Assembly: GCF_910594005.1 (NCBI RefSeq)
Contig: NC_057823.1
Location: 60,386,015 to 60,450,014, forward strand
Direction: 5' to 3'
DNA length: 64,000 nucleotides
Source of the DNA: Cervus elaphus
Lineage: Eukaryota; Chordata; Mammalia; Artiodactyla; Cervidae
In this document: positions 41,781-53,080 of the stretch, in pieces
Layout: each line of letters opens with the position of its first letter
Position numbering within the stretch: the first letter of the stretch is position 1
Position numbers and translations under genes: made by a program
Notes under the pieces: generated by a model
Databases searched by the model: none
Told to the model about the DNA's origin: nothing
The model's input: the letters and a program-made list of their open reading frames with translations, nothing else

Positions 41781-42079
41781 TCCTACAGTAACAAGTAGAG
41801 AAATAGTAGATATATTCATAAGCCAAATTGTGATTAAAGTTCAAGAACTCACAAAGATTCACATATATCCCAATAAGTAAATCATAGCCAAATTATGTAA
41901 ACTTTACAAAACAGAGATAGTAGAAATTTGAAGCTGGGAGGAGTCATTGGAAGACTTTTGAGGATGGAATTTTGTTTTTAATTTTTAATTAGGACTTAAT
42001 ATTTTAGAGCTTTTAGAATCTCAGCAAAATTAAGGGGAAGATTCAGGTAAATTTTGATTATCTACAACTTATCAATTAT
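41781..42079. other. Low-copy DNA
   Basis: Nothing recognised. Confidence 0.35.
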
Positions 42080-42765
42080 TTCTCTCATGGATCATTCCTT
42101 TGGTGTTATGTCTAAAAAGTCATCACTGTACCCAAAGTTGTCTAGGTTTTCTCCAGTATTGTCTTCTAGGAGTTTTACAATTTTGTATTTTACATTTTGA
42201 GGTAATATTTCTATCGAGTTAATCTTTGTGAAGGGTGTAAAGTCCATCTGATTTATTTTTTGCTTGTGGATGTTCACTTGTTCCAGCATTATATATTTAA
42301 AAGACTATGTTTGTTTCATTTTACTGCCTTTTTCTCCTTTTGTCAAAGATAAGTTGACTATATTTATGTGTGTATATTTCTGGGTTCTCTATTCTATTCC
42401 ATTGATCTGTATGTCTTCTAGCCAATACCACATTGTCTTGATTACTGTAGCTTTGTAAGTCTTAAAGTCAGGTAACATCACTCTTTTAACTTTATTTTAC
42501 ATCTTCACCAGAGTATTGACTACTCTGTGTTTTCACCTCTTTATATAAATTTTAGAATCAATTTGTCAGTATCCACAAAATAACTAGCTGAAATTTTGAT
42601 TGGAATTGCATTGAATCTATGGATCAAGTTTGGAAGAATCTTGTCATAATTGCTTATTAGTTCCAGGAATCTTTTTATGGTTCTTTTGAACTTCCTGTGT
42701 AGACAATCATGTCATTTCTGAATAAACACGGTTTTATGTTTTCCTTCCCAATACCTTAATTTTTT
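42080..42765 (-). mobile_element. Old LINE-1, ORF2-end / 3' region
   Basis: TATTCTATTCCATTGATCTG, TGTCTTGATTACTGTAGCTT, AATTGCATTGAATCTATGGA and TTGAACTTCCTGTGTAGACA are standard reverse LINE-1 words. Confidence 0.82.
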
Positions 42766-42784
42766 CAATACTTTTATTTTAATG

Positions 42785-42975
42785 GAACTAATAGCTATCA
42801 TTTATTAAGCACCTACAAAGTCCTAGGAATTTTCAAATATTTTCTAAATAATCCTCATGATAATTCTATGAAATACCTTAATCTCAACCAAAGCTCAGAA
42901 ATTTTAAGTAATTTTCTGAACCTTTCATGGCTGGTAATGTTGGGTTTAGATCCCAAAACCTAATCTATCTATTGT
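42785..42975 (-). repeat. MIR SINE
   Basis: ATTTATTAAGCACCTACAAA, ATAATCCTCATGATAATTCT and GTTGGGTTTAGATCCCAAAA: reverse MIR. Confidence 0.72.
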
Positions 42976-43616
42976 TCTTCACTTGACATGCGTCCCTGGT
43001 TTTAAAATGTTATACAAATGTAGATCAGACAAAACTGCATGATCTAAGATTGTTGGAAGCATCAAATATAATAAGGTAAAACTGTTTTATTGTTACAATG
43101 TCTGAGACCAATAAAATGACAGAAAATTGTCTGTGTGGACCAGGAAACATTTATAATTGTAAGCAGATTAAATGAATTTAAATTTTTTAATTTGGGGAGA
43201 AAAAAAGGTTTCCCTATCAGCAAGTATTCACTGTTATTTGATATTTTATTAGGTATTTTGATTATGAAAAATGTATAAGGTATTGACTTTGTTCTGTTAG
43301 ATATACAGCTTTAAAAACAAAAGCAAATTATAATTTAATCATTAAAATAATGTGTCAAATGGGTGAGCAAGTTGGTATGTATATGCTAGAGGAGGTCAGA
43401 GGAGGGAGTGTTCTCTAAGGCCAGTTGGAGAGGGGAGGCTCTTTTTAGCAGCTGGAACTCTCCTCCACTTGAATTCTGATTGATGCTCTTCCCCCATGAT
43501 GATGTTACGTCGTAAAATTTAGAAGAAAATGAAGGATCCACTAATCCCCGTTCCTTATTTTGCCAATGTGGAAATTAGGACTCAGAAACCGCAGATTTTT
43601 AGGATGAAGTTGTTTT
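42976..43616. other. Low-copy DNA
   Basis: No gene or repeat recognised. A GC-richer patch (43380-43500) is unassigned. Confidence 0.35.
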
Positions 43617-43631
43617 TGATGATAAAATCAG

Positions 43632-43712
43632 TTGTTGTTCAGTTGCTAAGTCATGTCAGATTCTTTGCGACCCCATGGACTGTAGCCTGTCAGGCTCCTC
43701 CACTATCTCACA
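43632..43712 (-). mobile_element. Short BovB/Bov-A 3' stub
   Basis: GTTGTTGTTCAGTTGCTAAG, TTCTTTGCGACCCCATGGAC, then TCAGGCTCCTCC. A GATRAAATCAG-like repeat flanks it (43620-43631; 43713-43723), suggesting a tiny truncated insertion. BovB and its SINEs share this end, so the family is ambiguous. Confidence 0.75.
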
Positions 43713-43723
43713 GATGAAATCAG

Positions 43724-44109
43724 TGCTCATTTCTAAATGTATGTGGCTTTCAGATCTTTGTACCTTAGCACCTCTCTCCTTTTCTACAGGCAATTTGTCC
43801 TTGGAAGACCTCAGAAAGAATGAGCTGTCTTATGTTTATGTCACTGTTTATATTCAGGAAATTTGATTTAGAAGTTGAGTTGTTTGCCTCAAATACTTTT
43901 TAGAAGAAGGTGGGGTAGAAATAAATTAGCAAGTAAATATAAATAGACATGAGTAGTCCTGGATAAAATGACATTCTTTAAATCTAAGGAAATCCTATGT
44001 GATGAATCATACTCCATGCATTTCACATTATGACGACTTTGGAGAGTTTGGTGGCTATTAAGGACAGTGTGATTTAATTCTTAAAAAGAATTGGGTGGGA
44101 TCTGGAATG
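43724..44109. other. Low-copy DNA
   Basis: Nothing recognised. Confidence 0.35.
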
Positions 44110-44310
44110 GAAGAGGAAGAGAACAGTCATTTATTGGACTGCTTTTATTTGCCAATTATTGAGCTAGATTTCATTTAACATTAATCCTCACATTATTTTG
44201 TGAGATCAATGTCATTATTTCTCCTCTTCTGAAGAGATGCCATAGTTAATATACCTGGTATGTGGAGAAGGTTGGCTCTAAAGCATGTGCTATGTCCTCT
44301 GAATTAGTTT
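44110..44310 (-). repeat. MIR SINE
   Basis: GTCATTTATTGGACTGCTTT, AACATTAATCCTCACATTAT and TGAGATCAATGTCATTATTT: reverse MIR tail and core. Confidence 0.65.
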
Positions 44311-44514
44311 GCTTTATATAGTCTCTAGATTTGGTGGAATATTAGGTTTCCTCGTCTGTAAAATGAGAATGTCATTACCTTTCTCATTTATCTCCCACAT
44401 ACGAACAGTAAAACAGTTTTATTATTCAATGAACAAAAGATATGAAAGTATTTTGAAAAATATTATGCTATTATTTTCAGCCAGAAGTGTGTGATTACAA
44501 CCTGCTGGCATCAA

Positions 44515-45225
44515 AAAAAATTTTTTTTTACTAAAATATAGTTGATTTATGACACTGTATTAGTTTCTGATATTCAGCAAAGTAATTCAGTTATACACAT
44601 ATAAATGTATTATTTTCATATCCTTTTCCATTATGGTCTATTACAGGGTATTGAATATAGTTCCATGTGCTATAGGACCAGTAAGACCTTGTTGTTTATC
44701 TGTTTTACATATAGTAGCTTATATTTGCTCATCTTAAACTCCTAACTTGTCCCTTCCCACCCCCTATCTCCTTTGCTAACCATGTTTGTTTTCTATGTCT
44801 GTGGGTCTATTTCTGTTTCATAAATAAGTTCATTTGTACAATATTTTAAATTCTACATATAAGTGGCATCATATGGTTCTTTCTCTGACTTAGTATGGTA
44901 ATCTCTAGTTGCATCCATGTTGCTGCAAATGGCATTATTTCATTCTTGACAGTATGTATTGCATTGTTTATATGAATCACATCTTTATCCACCCTTCAGT
45001 TATTGGACATTTGAGTTGTTTCCATGTCTTGGCTATTGAAAATAATGCTGTGAATATTGGGGTCATGTATTTTTTTGAATTACAGTGTTCTCCAAATATG
45101 TGCCCAGGAGTGGGATTGCTGGATCATATGGTAGCTCTGTTTTCAGTTTTGTTTTTGTTTTTTTTTTAAGAATCTTTATACTGTTCTCCATAGGCTTCAC
45201 CAGTTTACGTTCCCACTGTTGGTGT
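44515..45225 (-). mobile_element. LINE-1 3' region
   Basis: T-rich tail, AAATATAGTTGATTTATGAC, CAAAGTAATTCAGTTATACA, ATAGTTCCATGTGCTATAGG, then ORF2 end. A minus frame at 45063-45254 keeps TELPYDPAIPLLGTYLENTV of ORF2. Confidence 0.9.
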
Positions 45226-45234
45226 TTCAAGTCT

Positions 45235-45425
45235 GGAAGGCAGCACAATAGCATGGCCTCTGTGGTTACATGTCTCTAGGTTTGAATCCAGTCTGTGCCA
45301 CTCTCTAGTTTTATGATTTAAGTTAAGATTCTTAGCCTCAGTTTCTAATTTTATAATGGAGAAAAAAACAATTCATAGGTCTATGGGGAACATTAAATCA
45401 GGTGACAGGTAAAAAACAGTTCTTT
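45235..45425 (+). repeat. MIR SINE
   Basis: GGAAGGCAGCACAATAGCAT, GGTTTGAATCCAGTCTGTGC and CTTAGCCTCAGTTTCTAATT. Confidence 0.72.
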
Positions 45426-45504
45426 AGGCTCTCAGAAGTTTTACCCAAGCTACCTCTAGTAATGAGAACATATTGTGAGGATAAAATGTGCCAATAAGAA
45501 AGAA

Positions 45505-45890
45505 GGCTAATAGAAAATGTGGTATATACATACAATGGGATGTTATTCAGCCACAGAAAAGAAGGAGTCCTATCACATGCTACAACATAAATGAACCTTG
45601 ATGATATTATGCTAAGTGAAACAAGACAGACACAGATGGACAAATGTTCCATGATTTCACTTTATCTACAGTAGTCAGACTCATTGAAATGGAAAGTGGA
45701 AGGATGGGTTCCAGGGGCTAGGGGGAGGGGTAAATGGGAAGTAGTTGTTCAATCAGTTTAGAGTTTTAGTCATGCAAGATGAAAAAATCTTAGAGATCAG
45801 CTGTATAGCTTTGTGCTTATAGTTAATACCGTACAGTACACTGAAGCTTTTTTTAAGAGGGTGAATCTAAAGTTATGTAGTTTCTACCGA
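45505..45890 (+). mobile_element. LINE-1 3' end, old, plus strand
   Basis: ATGTGGTATATACATACAAT, GATGTTATTCAGCCACAGAA, ATGATATTATGCTAAGTGAA, then a 3' UTR G-rich block (GGGGCTAGGGGGAGGGG). 5'-truncated. Confidence 0.82.
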
Positions 45891-46616
45891 AGTTGAAGAT
45901 AAAAGAAGAAAGAAGGGTACTAGGTGAACCCTCAGAAGGCTTTGGTTGAAGACTGAAAGCAGTTCAAATAAATGATCCAGTAGGAAAACTGACAGTGTAC
46001 TTAAAGGACCTACAAAGCTGAGGTACCAGAGTTTTATTTTTTAAGGTTTTGATATTACATTATAATCAATGCATAGTCACCAAGGTAAAATTCAAGTGTG
46101 TTGAACTGCTGTAGACATGTTTTGGTGTTTAGTAATTTTACAATTTTGAATTTCATATTTTGTCGAGAGTTCTGTTGATGCAATTGCAATAGTTAGAACC
46201 CCTGTCCTGCCTTTGTTTCTGGGAACAACAGATTTCCTTTCTTCAACCCTTTCATTAGTTCTTCTGACTTCACTATCATCCTAGTTTTAAGCTACTTTTT
46301 TATGCCTTATTTATTTTTTTGTTTGTCAGTGTTTTGATTCTCTCCATATTGTACCACTCAAATTTCATCAGGAAAATTTAGCTAAAATAGAGGGTAATTT
46401 AGCTAAAGTAACATCCATTGTCTCTCTTATTCAGAAGTCTTTGAGCAAAGTATTCTCAGCCTATGGATTGACTGCCCTAGGACCATATGACCACCTTTGT
46501 CCAGTTAGTGCCCTTGTCTTCCCATACTCAAAAAATAGCCTAGAGCTTCTTTTTCCTCAGATGAATTGGGCAGGGCAGTTTCCTCATAGACAGGTCATGC
46601 ATCATGGAAGACAAAA
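45891..46616. other. Low-copy DNA, then (ATT)n microsatellite at 46617-46636
   Basis: No gene or repeat family recognised. Confidence 0.35.
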
Positions 46617-46636
46617 TTACTATTATTATTATTATT

Positions 46637-46926
46637 TGAAATTAGAAGACATTTGGTCTAGTCTCTATGTGGCATAAATGAATAATCTTTGTTCTAAGAG
46701 GAAAATGTAACTTGTCCAAGGCCAGATGACTTGTAATTAGTCAATGTTCCAACGTTTCTCCTAAAGCAGGTATGTTTAGCATGGTAATCAGCATCGTTAA
46801 AGGAAATTATCACATGGCAACACTTTTTCTTAGCACCACCAATCTGTTATGGCATTTGCCATAGTAATTGTTATCATGACTGAATATTTGGATAGATAGA
46901 TAGAAAGAGGTAAAGATAGAATACAG
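46637..46926. other. Low-copy DNA with MIR-like and GATA words
   Basis: AACTTGTCCAAGGCCAGATG (46709) may be a MIR core on the minus strand; GATAGATAGATAGA lies at 46890-46903. Confidence 0.4.
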
Positions 46927-47216
46927 ATAGCTCAGTTGGTAAAGAATCCTCCTGTAATGCAGGAGACCCCAGTTTGGTTCCTAGGGTGGGAAAATCCCGT
47001 GCAGAAGGGATAGGCTACTGACTCCAATATTCTTGGGATTCCCTTGTGGCTCAGCTGGTAAAGAATCTGCCTGCAATGTGGGAGACCTGGGTTCAAACCC
47101 TGGTTTGGGAAGAATCCCTGGGGAAGGGAAAGGTGACCACCTCCAGTATTCTGGCCTGGAGAATTCCATGGACTGTATACTCCATGGGTTCCAACTGAGT
47201 GACTTTCACTTCTCTT
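46927..47216 (+). mobile_element. Tandem (dimeric) Bov-tA SINE
   Basis: Two heads, CAGATAGCTCAGTTGGTAAA and CTTGTGGCTCAGCTGGTAAA, each followed by GATCC-like and GAAGGGAWAGG blocks, then GGAGAATTCCATGGACTGTA and GACTTTCACTTCTCT. Same architecture as 12533-12776 but with a complete body. Confidence 0.9.
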
Positions 47217-47675
47217 AAATATATTTTAAAACCACAGCTTGTAATATTTTTTTCAAACAACTGATAATTTTTCATTTTGCTTTTTTCCAAATATTACTCA
47301 TAAAGCTTAGCTCATTTCAGTAAAATATCTTTTCCAACTCCACTTTAAAATGTCATTTGTTCTAACTTTGGCCAAGTAAAAAATAATATTTCCTTATTGA
47401 TTATATTTAAGAGAGAACAGTTTTCATTTACTATATTCTCTAACTTATAAAGGTATATCATATTGCTCTTCAATTTGGCACACCAAAAGTTTCCATACTC
47501 AGCAAATATTTAAAGCAGAATAAGTAACAAAGATGTTTCTTTTAATAGAGCATTAATCTGGTATTCAGACCTCCTATAAAATATTTGATATTAAAAAATA
47601 TCAGGTAGAAGAAACCATGAGAGATAAAGCTGAATGAGTCCCGAGGTCCAGGTATCATGTCCTTTACGTTGTGGT
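47217..47675. other. Low-copy AT-rich DNA
   Basis: Nothing recognised. Confidence 0.35.
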
Positions 47676-47698
47676 CCCAATATCCTTTTCTTTCTTTT

Positions 47699-47803
47699 TT
47701 ATATGGAACTCTTGATGAATTTGCATGTCATCCTTGTGCAGGGGCCATGCTAATCTTCTCTGTATCATTCCAATTTTACTTTATGTGCTGCCGAAGTGAG
47801 CAC
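47699..47803 (-). pseudogene. RNU6: U6 snRNA retropseudogene
   Basis: Read on the minus strand from 47803 this is U6 snRNA over nearly its whole length (about 105 of 107 nt): GTGCTCACTTCGGCAGCACA at the 5' end, the spliceosomal ATACAGAGAAGATTAGCATG box and GTTCCATAT at the 3' end. Differences from U6 include CpG losses (GTGCTCGC to GTGCTCAC, GAACG to GAATG, TGCGC to TGCAC, ACACG to ACATG, TTCGT to TTCAT) and the change TATACT to TAAAGT. Imperfect direct repeats CCAATATCYTTTYC flank it (47677-47690; 47804-47817), showing LINE-mediated insertion. I see no proximal or TATA element upstream that would make it expressed. Confidence 0.93.
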
Positions 47804-47869
47804 CCAATATCTTTTCCTAATTGTATCTGTCGTTATTTCATTCGCCTTTTGTTACAGTCAAATTAAACT

Positions 47870-48235
47870 CTGTGATATCACTGTTCCTCCAGACATACAT
47901 CTCCTGAGTCTTACCCCACATATCTGTATGTTGACACCATCCATTTCTCAAGGCTTTTTTTTTTCTTTCAGATTTCTTGTCTCCTATAAACTTTTTCTTC
48001 ATATTTCAGCCGATAGTACAATTTTTCATTCTAAATTCCCATGCCACTATATTGTTTGGCAATTAACACTTTTTATTTCAAAATAGAGCTGCACTGGGCA
48101 TATGCCTTGCCTACCCTATTATAAGATCCTTGAAGGCAAGACTTGTATCTGATTCATCTTCAGTGACTTCCACCAACTTTGAAATTGATGTTTGGTAATG
48201 ACTCAGCAAATCAGTGAATGAATAGTTTCACTACG
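47870..48235 (+). repeat. L2 LINE 3' region
   Basis: CTATTATAAGATCCTTGAAG, GGCAAGACTTGTATCTGATT and TCAGCAAATCAGTGAATGAA follow the L2 3' end order (stop of growth, summary GAGGGCAGG block, GAATGAA tail). Confidence 0.6.
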
Positions 48236-48570
48236 TGCGCTGCTGAAGCAAGTACAGTGAATGAACAGTTCTGATATAATGGGAAACGAGAAGGCATCTT
48301 TAAAAATGAAGAGAAGGGATGGCTAATCTGAATCATGTGTTCAGTGAAGGAAAATACAGTTCTTCATAACAGGAATAGTTAGCATACCTCTGAGCAACTG
48401 AGATACAGGAGGAAAACAGGGAGAAAAGTACACACTTGACATTGTTGTGATTTTCAAACAGTTTATATCTTTTTCTTTCATTTTGATCAATAAAGTAAGC
48501 ATATACGTCTTGGCAGGTACCCCCATCCTAAATGGTAGATGTGTACAAGTGATTTGAAAAGTTATGGTGT
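48236..48570. other. Low-copy DNA
   Basis: Nothing recognised. Confidence 0.35.
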
Positions 48571-48579
48571 CTGTACTTG

Positions 48580-48796
48580 GCTGCCTGATGTGAAGAGCCG
48601 ACTCATTGGAAAAGGCTCTCGTGCCAGGAAAGACTGAGGGCAAGAGGAGAAGGGAGCAACAGAAGATGAGATGGTTGGATGGCATCACTGAATCGATGGA
48701 CAAGAGCAATGTCTGGGAGATAGTGAAGGACAAAGAACCCTGGTGTGCTGCTGTTCATGGGGTCGCAGAGTTAGACAGGACTTAATGACTGAACAA
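48580..48796 (+). mobile_element. BovB LINE 3' end stub
   Basis: GATGTGAAGAGCCGACTCAT, GAGGAGAAGGGAGCAACAGA, GAGATGGTTGGATGGCATCA and GTTCATGGGGTCGCAGAG to GACTGAACAA. 9-bp target duplication CTGTACTTG at 48571-48579 and 48797-48805. Confidence 0.92.
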
Positions 48797-48901
48797 CTGT
48801 ACTTGTAATGTAGGGGGAGGCTAGGTGAAGCATACTAGTCCTCCCGTCTCTGTTTGGAAACAAAACACTTTTATTTATTATATATGTTATGGTTATATTC
48901 A

Positions 48902-49132
48902 GGCTTCTCTGTTGGCTCAGACAGTAAAGAATTTACCTGCAGTTTACCTGCAGGAGACCCAGGTTGAATCCCTGGATTCAGAAGATTCCCTGGAGAAGGG
49001 ACTAGCAACCCACTCCAATATTCTTGCCTGGAGAATTCCATGGACATAGGAGTCAGGCGGACTACAGTCCATGGGGTTGCAATGAGTCAGACACAACTGA
49101 GTGACTAATATTTTCACTTTTTCACTTGCATA
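48902..49132 (+). mobile_element. Bov-tA SINE
   Basis: GGCTTCTCTGTTGGCTCAGA head with a small internal duplication (TTTACCTGCAG twice, 48932-48954), Bov-A body and a TTTTCACTTTTTCAC tail. Exact 10-bp target duplication GTTATATTCA at 48892-48901 and 49133-49142. Confidence 0.94.
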
Positions 49133-49142
49133 GTTATATTCA

Positions 49143-49859
49143 AGATTATATTTGAACAATTTCTGTTGTTTAAACATTGAACTACATATAGCAAAGACAG
49201 AAATGTTGCCATCTCCAAAGTAAGAACAGAAGATACTTAGGAAAATTCTGAAGAAGCAGGAAGAATGGAAGTGAGGAAAGCATCCTTTGGAATGCAAATT
49301 TAAGGTAAACCATGGTTTTAACAGTGAAAAGGATCAGAAATACAAATAAACCTTTGTATGTGACCAGCTGTGAATCCCTAGGTAACTTGATGAAGTTTCA
49401 TCAAAGGTGAAAAGTCACTCAAAAAAGATCCTTGGAAGGAAAGGATCTTGACATTAGATCTACAAGAAGTTCAGCTCTGGAGATGCTTATGAAAAAATAA
49501 TGATTGGAAAGCATGGAGGAAACAGAAGACCTAAGTAAAATGTCCAGTATGCTACATTTTTTTTTTTAAATGGTCCATTCTCTCAAAAATGTATTATTGA
49601 TGGATTTAAGATTTGTTCATATATTCTGCACCCAGGGGAGGATTTTATTTTTAAAATCAGAAATAAGAAATTGGCCAATCCTGTAAAACATTCAAAAATA
49701 AGTATCACTTTTCTATCAGTATATTATACTCCCTGTGGAATATAGCCAAATTCCTTGTTCCGGAATCAACTGTATAATCACCAAGATAATCAATGAAGCT
49801 TTGTAGTTTGTTCTGGTTAATAGTTCTAGAGTAGAGTCTCTGAACATCTCTTTTGGCAT
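49143..49859. other. Low-copy DNA
   Basis: No repeat or gene recognised; start of the most repeat-poor part of the window. Confidence 0.4.
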
Positions 49860-50030
49860 TTTAGATTGGATAATTCTTTGTTTGGGTGGGGAGAGTTGTG
49901 CCTTTCAGAATGTTAAACAGCATTCCCAGCCACTTTCTGCTAGGGGCCATAGAATATCCCTAATTGTGATAAACAAAAACATCTGCATACATTGCTAAGT
50001 GTCTCCTGGGGGGCAACACTGCCTCTACTT
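49860..50030 (+). repeat. MER-type hAT DNA transposon fragment
   Basis: AATGTTAAACAGCATTCCCA, CTAATTGTGATAAACAAAAA, ATACATTGCTAAGTGTCTCC and TGGGGGGCAACACTGCC follow a non-autonomous hAT family common in mammals (MER5/MER20 group); exact subfamily not determined. Confidence 0.55.
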
Positions 50031-50194
50031 AAAATAAGTTAAAACTATAAAAAATGTAAATGAGCAGTCAAATCCCATTATGAGTCTGAGTTTATTCCCT
50101 GGCATACAAGGTGTTGAATAAAGAGTCAATCCTCAAATCAGGCAGTGAATGAGTGAGTGAAAAAGTTGTGATTGGGAAAAAGTACATGAAGCTA

Positions 50195-50310
50195 GGAGTC
50201 AGGAGAAGTGAAATGAGGTTCTAGCTCTCCTAGTCTCTAGCTATTTGTCCTTGAATCTATGGCTTCTCCTGTCAGGTCTTACTGATAAAATGAAGATATT
50301 TTAATACACT
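50195..50310 (+). repeat. MIR SINE fragment
   Basis: GGTTCTAGCTCTCCTAGTCT followed by GCTATTTGTCCTTGAATCTA resembles MIR head and core. Confidence 0.5.
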
Positions 50311-51344
50311 AGAATATACTATGACCCATTCCTGCTCAAAGACTATGACATATTTGTGACTATTCATAAATTTATATATCAATACACCTGGTTTTTCGGG
50401 TATTGAACTCTCACAAAGACTGGAGACTCAAGAGGGCTGTGTGTTTTCTTGTTAGGGCCTGACCTGAAAGGTTTTCAGTATTTTTCCCTTTGGTGACAGG
50501 ATTCACCTCATATTTACTCTCACTGTTTACTTCCATGAGAAATGAAAGGAACAAGTGAGCTCTGACAAAGGCATTTATTTGGCCCTAAGATGATATTCAT
50601 TTTTTCCATCCCTGGAGAAGAGGCCTGGGGCTAAGCTGTTTGGGTTATGCAAGCACCTTCTGCTGAGCTCAGAAGCCTAGGCCAAATGGGCAAGGAATCA
50701 AGAATAAACTTCCATGGGAATTACAGCACCCATTTCTCTCCACTTGCCTCCCTTCCCAGAAAACCAACGTCAGAGGATGCTCTGCATTTCCGCCCTAAGT
50801 AGGCTGCCATTTTCCCATTGCATCACAAGTCTAAGATGAGAGATTATTCTGACTCCCAAGAGTTGTTTTCAGAGCACACCAGTTAATTAGGTGACACAGG
50901 GTGGAGCGATACTTTATTATTCTGGATGTCTCCACACCCACAATGGATTTGGCCTGGTGCCGCAGTCAGCCACCCTCACAGCAGTGGCATCTTACAATGC
51001 AACCTCGCCCTGATGACAACAAATTGTATTTTTTAAGGACTAACTTTAATTTAAAAATTGCATATAGTCATTCATCTAAAGGCAAAAAGAAAAAAATTGT
51101 GTCAGAGCTTCCCTCTCTTTTTTTCCAAACCTCACATACTTGTTTGAGATTTTAAGATGTGATGAGCTAGACTTGTAGGTGAATATATAATACCTGATAA
51201 AGACAGGAGCTGAGGCACACAATACCAGTCTTCACCAAGAAGAGTGACTGATTTCTTCTTAACACCTTATAGCTCAGAAATTCCTTCCTTTTATATTGTT
51301 TAATTATATCTTCATTGGGGTTCACTTTTGTATTTATTTTTTTA
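50311..51344. other. Low-copy DNA, repeat-free
   Basis: About 1 kb with no recognised repeat. Frame 50901-51155 has no recognised domain. GC is somewhat raised at 50640-50810. Confidence 0.4.
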
Positions 51345-51550
51345 AAAACTTTAAATTTTATATTGGAATATAGTTTCAAGTGGACAGCAAAAGGACTCAG
51401 CCATATATATACATTAGGGCTCACTCTTGATAGTGTACATTCTATGGGTTTGGACAAAGGTATAAATGTATAATGCCGTGTTTCCACCATTATAGGATTA
51501 TACAGAGTATTTTCACCATCTTAAATATCCTCTGTGAAGCAATATTTTTA
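51345..51550 (-). mobile_element. LINE-1 fragments (3' UTR bit next to older L1M)
   Basis: TATTGGAATATAGTTTCAAG and GCAAAAGGACTCAGCCATAT are artiodactyl LINE-1 3' UTR. From 51420, GTACATTCTATGGGTTTGGA ... CACCATTATAGGATTATACA looks like an older LINE-1. Confidence 0.6.
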
Positions 51551-52214
51551 TTATATTGGTTGATACACTTCATTAGTACAGTTTAATTGGTCTACCTTCT
51601 TTTTGCCCCCTTTTTTCATTTCCCAGTGTGCCTCACTTCATTAGTAATTTAGGAATTTAATCTCTCTCTGGGTAAAAGTGGTGACTGGAATTAAAAGGCT
51701 TCCTAATTCCACATCAAACACTATTTTGACTTTTTCATGAACTTGCAAATAAGCTAAAGGCATAAGAGACTGGTAACAGAAAGAAAAGGCATTCCCTCCA
51801 GTCTCATTCCCTGCTGGATAATAAGCCACTTCCTCTCTTTTCAAGAGGTGAAGTGTTTGAAAACTTATGGGCTTAGAGTGAGCTGTTTGATTTTCTGAAC
51901 TATTTGAAAAGGTGTCACTTCTGGATGACTCAGGTGACCTGTCAGTCCATCCAGCCATGTGTGGCTATTGTTCATTAAGAGTGACCCAGTTCCTTAACAA
52001 AACTATACCAGCTGGAGTACAAAAAGTTGTCCAAAGCAAGGGGTACCAAGAAGGAAATAACTCCCCTCCCCTGGAGTCTATTAGGTGTGCACCTAAAATT
52101 AAGCACTGGTTTTTAGCACTTCCTACAAAATATTCCAACACTTTCAAAGACCCAGAAGTGGATTTCCCAGTTGTGGTCTCTAATTCAATGTGGTCAGCAG
52201 CCTAACAAGAAGAC
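51551..52214. other. Low-copy DNA, repeat-free
   Basis: No repeat recognised. Two oppositely oriented open frames (51641-51958 minus, 105 codons; 51912-52205 plus, 97 codons) overlap here without recognisable domains or splice context. Not called as genes. Confidence 0.4.
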
Positions 52215-52420
52215 CTTTCTAACAACAGATAACACTGGGCACTCTCCATACTCCAGGTGCCATCTAAAGACTTTACATGAAATACCTCATGTAATCCTCA
52301 TGGCAATCATGTACACTTCTCAGGTTAGTGGTGAAGAAATTGAGACAGAGAGTTTAGGAAAGGTGTCCCTGGTCACACAGCCAAAAATCCAGTTTTTCAG
52401 TTCAGATAGCATTGCTTCAA
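52215..52420 (-). repeat. MIR SINE
   Basis: CCAGGTGCCATCTAAAGACT, CCTCATGTAATCCTCATGGC and GTGTCCCTGGTCACACAGCC: reverse MIR. Confidence 0.75.
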
Positions 52421-52841
52421 AGCCAACATTTCTAAGTTATATCTCCATTGACCCTCAAGTAGGCTTCAGCATGTATAACTTGAACTGCTACCAATAATGA
52501 TAGCTGTTTTAACCTTTTCACACAATCATGTCAGTCTGCTCAACAATTCTGTAAAGTGAATGATTCTCTTATCATGTTTGCTGAGATCAATATGCTAGCA
52601 AGTTACACATTTCCAAAAACTACTCATCCTCTGTGGTGCAGGTCAGAGAACTAATCTTCTCTGTCCAGACAGTACTGGGATCCACCTGCAGGAGATGGGC
52701 CAGGAATCCTGAAACACTTTGCTTTGGCATTATGAAGCAGGAGTCTGGAAGGATGAAAATTGCCCCCTCTATCAAAATAAATTATGACATTTGCAGTTAG
52801 ATCATATACCTTAGGAGATCAAGATACTGTGGATGTGTGGT
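52421..52841. other. Low-copy DNA
   Basis: Nothing recognised. Confidence 0.35.
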
Positions 52842-52885
52842 TTTAAATTTAAATAATTAGGAAAAATCATTCTGTTTGTCTTAAC
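52842..52885 (+). repeat. 44-bp direct repeat, left copy
   Basis: Matches 53081-53124 over 44 bases with a single A/G difference (position 12). Both copies end GTTTGTCTTAAC. Confidence 0.95.
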
Positions 52886-53080
52886 AAATGGTGCTTTGTG
52901 ACCCCAAGGACTGTAGTCCACCAGGCTCCTCTGTCCTTAGGACTCTCCAGGCAAGAATAATGGACTGGGTTGCCATTTCTTTTTCCAGGGGACCTTCCTG
53001 ACCCAGGGATTGAACCTGTATTTCATTCATCCCCTGCATTGGCAGGCAGAGTCTTTACTACTGAGCCACCTGGTAAACCC
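52886..53080 (-). mobile_element. Bov-tA SINE lacking its 3' end, between 44-bp direct repeats
   Basis: Reverse Bov-tA from CTTTGTGACCCCAAGGACTG to GAGCCACCTGGTAAACCC. The usual first part of a reverse copy (the GTCCGACT end and tail, about 25 bp) is missing, so the SINE has its 5' head but not its 3' terminus. Confidence 0.9.

Noticed and set aside
43490..43520. GATGTTACGTCGTAA as a CRE-like regulatory site
   Set aside because: A single partial match to TGACGTAA in low-copy DNA with no promoter context is not evidence.
51641..52205. Two overlapping opposite frames in repeat-free DNA
   Set aside because: Lengths (105 and 97 codons) are within chance, with no recognisable motifs or exon signals that I can defend.
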